Below are positions 5,625-9,800 of a stretch of DNA of 9,800 nucleotides, piece after piece. The notes below the pieces were generated by a model, which was not told where the DNA came from, did no database searches, and saw nothing but the letters and a program-made list of their open reading frames with translations. The DNA lies in the NCBI GenBank assembly GCA_903958265.1, contig CAJBSQ010000379.1, positions 1 to 9,800 on the forward strand, given 5' to 3'. The stretch's first letter is position 1. Every line of letters starts with the position of its first letter. This stretch comes from an uncultured Planctomycetaceae bacterium (GTDB lineage Bacteria; Planctomycetota; Planctomycetia; Pirellulales; UBA1268). The position numbers were made by a program, and so were the translations under genes.

Positions 5625-8600
5625 ATGGCAGCTTTCGACGCCTCCGCAACGCTGGCCGGCACGCCGGCCGCCTCCTCCGCCCCGGGCGCCGCTTCGGCTG
5701 GCGCCGGACGGACGGCGCTCGAGATCCACCCCACCTTCTGCCCGGTCGAGGCGGAGAGTCCGTTTGACACGACGGAGTGGGAGTTGCGGACGGCTGCGAT
5801 CAAGGGGGAGGACGGCAAGGTGCTCTTCGAGCAGCCGGCCTGCGAGATTCCCGCCGCCTGGAGCCAGCTGGCCACCAACGTGGTCGTCAGCAAGTACTTC
5901 TACGGCGAGATCCACACTCCCGAGCGGGAGCACTCCGTCAAGCAGCTCGTGCATCGCGTCGCCCGCACGATCGCCGACTGGGGCACCGCCGACGGCTATT
6001 TCAAGACCAAGCAGGACGGCGAGAACTTCTACCGCGACCTTGCCTGGCTCTGCGTCCACCAGCACGGTGCGTTCAACTCGCCGGTCTGGTTCAACGTCGG
6101 TCTCTATCACCAGTACGGCGTGAAGGGAACGCCGTGCAACTGGCGGTGGGATGAGGCGAAGCACGACGTGGTGATGCCCGACAATCCCTACGAATATCCG
6201 CAGGGCAGCGCCTGCTTCATCCAGAGCGTCAAGGACAACATGGAAGACATCATGGATCTCGCTCGCAGCGAGGCCATGCTGTTCAAGTTCGGCTCAGGCA
6301 CCGGCACCGACCTCTCCACGCTTCGCAGTCAGCGCGAGAAGCTCGCCGGTGGCGGCAAGCCGTCGGGCCCGCTCTCGTTCATGAGGGTCTACGACCAGGT
6401 GGCGGCCGTGGTGAAGAGCGGCGGCAAGACCCGCCGCGCCGCCAAGATGCAGTCGCTGAAGGTCCATCACCCCGACATCATGGAGTTCATCGAATGCAAA
6501 AGTAAGGAAGAGAAGAAGGCGCGGATCCTCATTGAGAAGGGGGGCTACGACTCCAACTTCAACGGCGAGGCTTACAGTTCGATTCTGTTCCAAAACGCCA
6601 ATCTCTCGGTTCGGCTCACCGACGACTTCATGGCGGCCGTCGATCGCGACGACACCTGGACCACCCGCTGGGTCACGGACCCGTCGAAGGCCGGGCCCTC
6701 GTACAAGGCCCGTGAGGTGATGCACCGCATGGCCGAGTGCGCCTGGCAGTGCGGTGATCCGGGCGTGCAGTACGACACCACCATCAACCACTGGCACACC
6801 TGCCCCAACTCGGGGCGGATCAACGCCAGCAATCCGTGCTCGGAATACATGTTCCTGGATGACACGGCCTGCAACCTGGCCAGCATCAACCTGATGAAGT
6901 TCCGCAAGCCCGACGGTCACTTCGATGTGGAGCGGTTCTCCGCGGCCTGTCGAGTGTTCCTCGTGGCGCAGGAAATTCTTGTCGACCATGCGAGTTATCC
7001 GACGCCACGGATCGCCCGAAACAGCCATCTCTACCGGCCGCTCGGCCTCGGCTACTCCAATCTCGGCAGCCTGCTGATGGCCGACGGCCTCGCCTACGAT
7101 AGCGACGCCGGCCGCGGGCTCTGTGGGGCGATTACGGCGATCCTGCATGGGATTGCCAACCGCACCAGCGCCGAGCTCGCCGCGGCGGTGGGACCGTTCG
7201 AGGGCTTCGCCGCCAACCGGGAGCCAATGCTCGGCGTGATGCAGATGCACCGCGATGCGGTCGAGAAGATCGACCCGACGTGCCCGAAGTATCTGCACGA
7301 TGCCGCCCGCAAGGTGTGGGACGAGGTGCTCGCCAGTGGTCGGCAGCATGGCTACCGCAATGCTCAGGCCACGGTGCTCGCCCCCACCGGCACGATCTCG
7401 TTCCTGATGGACTGTGACACCACCGGCATCGAACCCGACATCGCGCTGGTGAAGTACAAGCAACTCGCGGGTGGCGGCATGCTCAAGATCGTGAATCAGA
7501 CCGTGCCGCTGGCGCTGCGGACGCTCGGCTACGACGAGCCGGCGGTGGAGAGCATCCTGGCCTTCATCGACAAGAACGACACGATCGAGGCCGCCCCCGG
7601 CCTGAAGGGGCAGCATCTCTCCGTGTTCGACTGTGCGTTCAAGCCCCGGCTCGGCCAGCGGAGCATCGCCTGGGAAGCCCACGTCAAGATGATGGCCGCC
7701 GCGCAGCCGTTCATCTCTGGGGCGATCTCAAAGACCGTCAACATGCCACGGGAAACGACGCCTGCCGATATTGCCGGAGCGTACGTGGAAGGCTGGCGGA
7801 TGGGGCTCAAGGCCCTGGCGATCTACCGCGATGGTTCAAAGGAGAGTCAGCCGCTCAACACCAGCTCGGAAGCCGACAAGACCGCAGCGAAGGTGACTGC
7901 CGCACCGCGGCGGGAGCGGCTCCCCGACACCCGCCGCAGCGTGACCCACAAGTTCAACGTGGGTGGCCATGAGGGCTACATCACCGTCGGCCTCTACGAC
8001 GACGGCCGACCGGGTGAACTGTTCATCACGATGGCGAAGGAAGGAAGCACTATCGGCGGCCTGATGGACGCCTTTGGGACAGCGGTGTCGATGAGCCTCC
8101 AGTACGGTGTTCCGCTGGAGGTGTACGTCAAGAAGTTTTCGCATACGCGGTTCGAGCCATGGGGCTACACGAAGAACGCCGACATCCCGGTGGCGAAGAG
8201 CCTCGTCGACTACCTCTTCCGCTGGATGGGTACGGAGTTCATCGCGGGCTACCGGGAGGCGAATCGGCCCGGTGCCTACGGCGGGGAGAGCAGCGGCGGG
8301 GAGGCCGCTGCCGGGGGCGACACGGAAACAGAGCGCAAGCCCGCCGCCACGACGGCGAGCGGGCTGGCCGATGGCCACGGAAAGGCCAAGGTCGAGGTGA
8401 ACGGCAGTCGCGGCAAGCACCCTGGCGGCAGCAATGGCCAGCCGGCTGGGTCTGCCGCCAAGGTGGCCGCCAAGGCGGCGGCAACGGCGACGCTCCTGGA
8501 GCGGGCGGGCGTGAAGATGTCGGTCGATCCGGCGGCCAGCCCCGCCGACCGGCAGACCCAGTTTGCCAAGTTCCAGATCGACGCGCCGGCCTGCGACAAC

Positions 8601-8675
8601 TGTGGCTCAATCACGGTCCGCAACGGGAACTGTTATCTCTGCCACAACTGCGGCAACAGCATGGGCTGCTCGTGA
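5625..8675 (+). CDS. nrdJ: Adenosylcobalamin-dependent (class II) ribonucleotide reductase
   Basis: The 1016-residue enzyme reduces ribonucleotides to deoxyribonucleotides, using a thiyl radical made from adenosylcobalamin, without oxygen or a small subunit. The sequence follows the Streptomyces-type vitamin B12-dependent family: WSQLATNVVVSKYFYG, FNSPVWFNVG, GSGTGTDLSTLR, GKTRRAAKM, RINASNPCSEYM, APTGTISFLMD. Asn403, Cys405 and Glu407 in NPCSE are the radical-site residues. Cys197 (GSACFIQ) and Cys416 (TACNLASINL) are the reductant pair; the 11-residue spacing from 405 to 416 equals Cys322/Cys333 of the Thermotoga enzyme. No N-terminal ATP cone is seen; residues 1-30 are Ala/Gly/Ser-rich. 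A TSCPD domain covers about 773-870. A low-complexity linker of roughly 100 residues then leads to a tail with Cys990, 993, 1003, 1006, 1009 and 1015 (zinc ribbon and/or thiol shuttle). The gene stands alone, with its own leader and downstream terminators. Confidence 0.98.
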   Translation: MAAFDASATLAGTPAASSAPGAASAGAGRTALEIHPTFCPVEAESPFDTTEWELRTAAIKGEDGKVLFEQPACEIPAAWSQLATNVVVSKYFYGEIHTPEREHSVKQLVHRVARTIADWGTADGYFKTKQDGENFYRDLAWLCVHQHGAFNSPVWFNVGLYHQYGVKGTPCNWRWDEAKHDVVMPDNPYEYPQGSACFIQSVKDNMEDIMDLARSEAMLFKFGSGTGTDLSTLRSQREKLAGGGKPSGPLSFMRVYDQVAAVVKSGGKTRRAAKMQSLKVHHPDIMEFIECKSKEEKKARILIEKGGYDSNFNGEAYSSILFQNANLSVRLTDDFMAAVDRDDTWTTRWVTDPSKAGPSYKAREVMHRMAECAWQCGDPGVQYDTTINHWHTCPNSGRINASNPCSEYMFLDDTACNLASINLMKFRKPDGHFDVERFSAACRVFLVAQEILVDHASYPTPRIARNSHLYRPLGLGYSNLGSLLMADGLAYDSDAGRGLCGAITAILHGIANRTSAELAAAVGPFEGFAANREPMLGVMQMHRDAVEKIDPTCPKYLHDAARKVWDEVLASGRQHGYRNAQATVLAPTGTISFLMDCDTTGIEPDIALVKYKQLAGGGMLKIVNQTVPLALRTLGYDEPAVESILAFIDKNDTIEAAPGLKGQHLSVFDCAFKPRLGQRSIAWEAHVKMMAAAQPFISGAISKTVNMPRETTPADIAGAYVEGWRMGLKALAIYRDGSKESQPLNTSSEADKTAAKVTAAPRRERLPDTRRSVTHKFNVGGHEGYITVGLYDDGRPGELFITMAKEGSTIGGLMDAFGTAVSMSLQYGVPLEVYVKKFSHTRFEPWGYTKNADIPVAKSLVDYLFRWMGTEFIAGYREANRPGAYGGESSGGEAAAGGDTETERKPAATTASGLADGHGKAKVEVNGSRGKHPGGSNGQPAGSAAKVAAKAAATATLLERAGVKMSVDPAASPADRQTQFAKFQIDAPACDNCGSITVRNGNCYLCHNCGNSMGCS

Positions 8676-8915
8676 CGGCGGAGGGGTCGGGAGCACATCA
8701 GAGGAACGGGTGGTGACGGTCGGCCGGGTTATCCGCTGCGGACAGAAACGCTGCACGGGGGTGGTGGCAGGTGCCGAAACCTCTTGCACGACAACGAACC
8801 TGCAGTCGCATTCCGTCGGAGGTGCCAACCCAATCGCGTTGACCCGGATCCCCTGCGGCCCTGTGCTCGCCACGCGGCCACGATCCCCGTCATTTTCGCA
8901 GTTTTCTACCCCGTT
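8676..8915. other. Non-coding stretch after nrdJ
   Basis: These 240 bases hold no reading frame with a credible start, ribosome-binding site or recognisable protein. No tRNA fold or T-loop motif is visible. It is probably the nrdJ 3' untranslated region leading into the terminator hairpins, or it could hide a small RNA. Frames open here on both strands look like GC-rich shadows. Confidence 0.5.
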
Positions 8916-8935
8916 CGCAGGCGACCTGCGGGTTT
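8916..8935 (+). terminator. Terminator-like hairpin, first of two
   Basis: CGCAGG (8916-8921) and CCTGCG (8925-8930) form a perfect 6-bp stem with a CGA loop, followed by GGTTTGATT. The T-run is short, so it is weak alone, but it sits 14 bases before a much stronger hairpin. Confidence 0.4.
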
Positions 8936-8944
8936 GATTCACGA

Positions 8945-8984
8945 GGGGCCGGCGTGGCGAAAGCCATGCCGGCCCCGCTTGTTT
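8945..8984 (+). terminator. Strong intrinsic terminator
   Basis: GGGGCCGGCGTGGC (8945-8958) pairs with GCCATGCCGGCCCC (8963-8976) over a GAAA tetraloop: 14 pairs, one of them G-U. Downstream is GCTTGTTT. It most likely ends nrdJ transcription about 270 nt after the stop codon. On the other strand it has no T-rich tail, so it is directional for the plus strand. Confidence 0.75.
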
Positions 8985-9058
8985 CACCCGTCCGCTGGCT
9001 GGTGCCTGGCTGGCCGGGTCCGCTGGCCCTGGCCCGCGGCCGCGTTCGGCTCCGCCGT

Positions 9059-9086
9059 TTGCGTCGCCATCGGCCCCGATTAGCAT
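9059..9086 (+). promoter_or_regulatory. Candidate promoter for the exported protein gene
   Basis: TTGCGT (9059-9064) and TAGCAT (9081-9086) are 16 bp apart and sit about 40 bp before the GTG start. The match is modest. If it is used, transcription starts near 9093, inside the hairpin at 9086-9106, so that hairpin would not form in this mRNA. Confidence 0.3.
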
Positions 9087-9113
9087 ACGGAGGGAACGCA
9101 TCCGTACCTTTTT
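9086..9113 (+). terminator. Terminator-like hairpin just before the last gene
   Basis: TACGGA (9086-9091) and TCCGTA (9101-9106) form a 6-bp stem with a 9-base loop, followed by CC and five T (9109-9113). It ends two bases before the ribosome-binding site of the GTG 9125 gene. It may be a second barrier to nrdJ read-through, a leader attenuator, or chance. Confidence 0.35.
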
Positions 9114-9114
9114 C

Positions 9115-9121
9115 GAGGTGA
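9115..9121 (+). promoter_or_regulatory. Shine-Dalgarno of the last gene
   Basis: GAGGTGA is complementary to the 16S rRNA tail and lies just before GTG 9125. The in-frame TGA at 9119-9121 rules out any earlier start. Confidence 0.65.
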
Positions 9122-9124
9122 TCC

Positions 9125-9800
9125 GTGCGCCGTTGCCTGCATGCCTGCCTGATCGGGGTTCTCACGCTCTCGCTATCGATGGACACGGCCCGCGCCTGCT
9201 GGCGTATGCGGCATGCGTGTCACCCACGACCGGTTCGTGTGGTCGCCTGCGAACCGTGTGCCCCGATGCCGCTTCCACTGGCCTGCCTCGAGACGACGTC
9301 TTGGGTGGCCGTCGAGACGGAGGCCTGCTCGGAGTGCTCCGTCGCCGATGGCGAGGTGGTGACGGAGTGGACCGTGGGCGACGTCGAGGCGAGCCCCGTG
9401 GATGCCATGGTCGTGGTCGACACGGTCGAGTCGACGGTGCTGCGGGAGGAGCCAGTGGCCGCACCCGCACCGACGCTGGCCGAGCCCGTGGAGGTTCCGG
9501 CGGCGACGGCGGACCTGCCAATGCTTCATCCGGCCAGCGAGGCGGTGCAGCAGACGACGGCGCTAACGCCGAATGATTCGGCCACAGCCGAGGAACCGGA
9601 GGCGCCCGCGGCGCAGGCGCCCGCCGAGCCTGAGCCGATGATCGAAGAGGAGCCGGCTGCGGCCATCGAACCGCCTGCCGTTGAGGAACCGAACATGTTC
9701 GAGGAGGTGGAGCATGCGGGTGGACCCACGGCACCGATCGATGAGGTCACGCCATTTCCGGCCGACGCGCCGCTCTCTGACGCGCCGCTGCCTGACGCCG
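9125..9800 (+). CDS. Exported Cys-rich, then acidic Pro/Ala/Glu-rich protein (3' partial)
   Basis: I do not recognise this gene. Translation from GTG 9125 runs open to the window edge (225 codons visible). It begins MRRCLHACLIGVLTLSLSMD followed by TARA/C, a signal peptide with AxA cleavage near residue 24; the mature part would start at Cys25, but the context is not a good lipobox. Residues 25-71 are Cys-rich (Cys25, 32, 42, 45, 54, 68, 71, including CEPC and CSEC). From about residue 72 on, the chain becomes acidic and rich in Pro, Ala, Glu and Val, with no Lys and almost no Arg, and looks disordered. It ends in the window with the repeat DAPLSDAPLPDA. It may be a periplasmic or surface protein with a flexible spacer ahead of a domain outside the window. 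It seems to be a separate unit from nrdJ, behind the terminators. Confidence 0.8.
   Translation, partial: MRRCLHACLIGVLTLSLSMDTARACWRMRHACHPRPVRVVACEPCAPMPLPLACLETTSWVAVETEACSECSVADGEVVTEWTVGDVEASPVDAMVVVDTVESTVLREEPVAAPAPTLAEPVEVPAATADLPMLHPASEAVQQTTALTPNDSATAEEPEAPAAQAPAEPEPMIEEEPAAAIEPPAVEEPNMFEEVEHAGGPTAPIDEVTPFPADAPLSDAPLPDA
9764..9800 (+). repeat. Start of a DAPLx pentapeptide repeat
   Basis: Two near-identical 15-base units (9764-9778 and 9779-9793) encode DAPLS and DAPLP, and a third begins with Asp-Ala at the edge. Whether the repeat continues is not visible. Confidence 0.5.

Noticed and set aside
6294..7682. 462-codon open frame on the minus strand inside nrdJ
   Set aside because: The plus-strand frame encodes the conserved catalytic core of the reductase. 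The antisense product has no recognisable domain and no ribosome-binding site evidence.
8607..9101. 164-codon minus-strand frame containing GIRVNAIGLAPP, reminiscent of a short-chain dehydrogenase motif
   Set aside because: No Rossmann glycine motif or YxxxK catalytic motif accompanies it, it overlaps the nrdJ end and the strong terminator, and the rest of the product is low-complexity.

Overview
The window is GC-rich, densely coded bacterial DNA. It most resembles a planctomycete (Planctomycetota, perhaps a Pirellulales relative). The reasons are GTG and TTG starts, a Streptomyces-type adenosylcobalamin-dependent ribonucleotide reductase with a long low-complexity linker, secreted Pro/Ala/Glu-rich proteins, and paired beta-barrel-like proteins of a kind I associate with that phylum. 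This assignment is an inference; there is no rRNA or other phylogenetic marker here.

Layout. Positions 1-2008 (+) hold two tandem, clearly paralogous, outer-membrane-barrel-like proteins. The first is cut by the window edge, and the second starts on a TTG that overlaps the first gene's stop codon. After a 98-bp gap come a LytS-type membrane histidine kinase (2107-3267) and its LytTR response regulator (3264-4034), joined by an ATGA overlap. These four genes could form one transcription unit. Converging on them with a 12-bp gap is a two-gene minus-strand unit: a PfpI/DJ-1-family protein (4552-5109), then a Fur-family metalloregulator (4047-4541) whose ribosome-binding site overlaps the PfpI stop codon.

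A 515-bp divergent intergenic region (5110-5624) separates pfpI from nrdJ. It holds a very stable hairpin in the pfpI leader, two sigma70-like candidate promoters reading toward nrdJ, a pair of mutually exclusive hairpins in the long nrdJ leader, and an imperfect palindrome over the proximal -10 box. The class II ribonucleotide reductase nrdJ (5625-8675) has its catalytic cysteines, TSCPD domain and cysteine-rich tail intact. It is followed by about 240 bp with no convincing gene and two consecutive terminator-like hairpins, the second a 14-bp stem with a GAAA tetraloop. A secreted, Cys-rich then acidic Pro/Ala/Glu-rich protein begins at GTG 9125 and runs off the window.

Functionally there are four blocks: envelope proteins with a possible signalling pair, a metal- or redox-responsive regulator with a stress protein, deoxyribonucleotide synthesis, and an unknown exported protein. 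I found no mobile element, CRISPR array, tRNA or rRNA, and no clearly novel system. The best candidates for a second look are the nrdJ leader, the tandem barrel pair next to the two-component system, and the atypical Fur protein.
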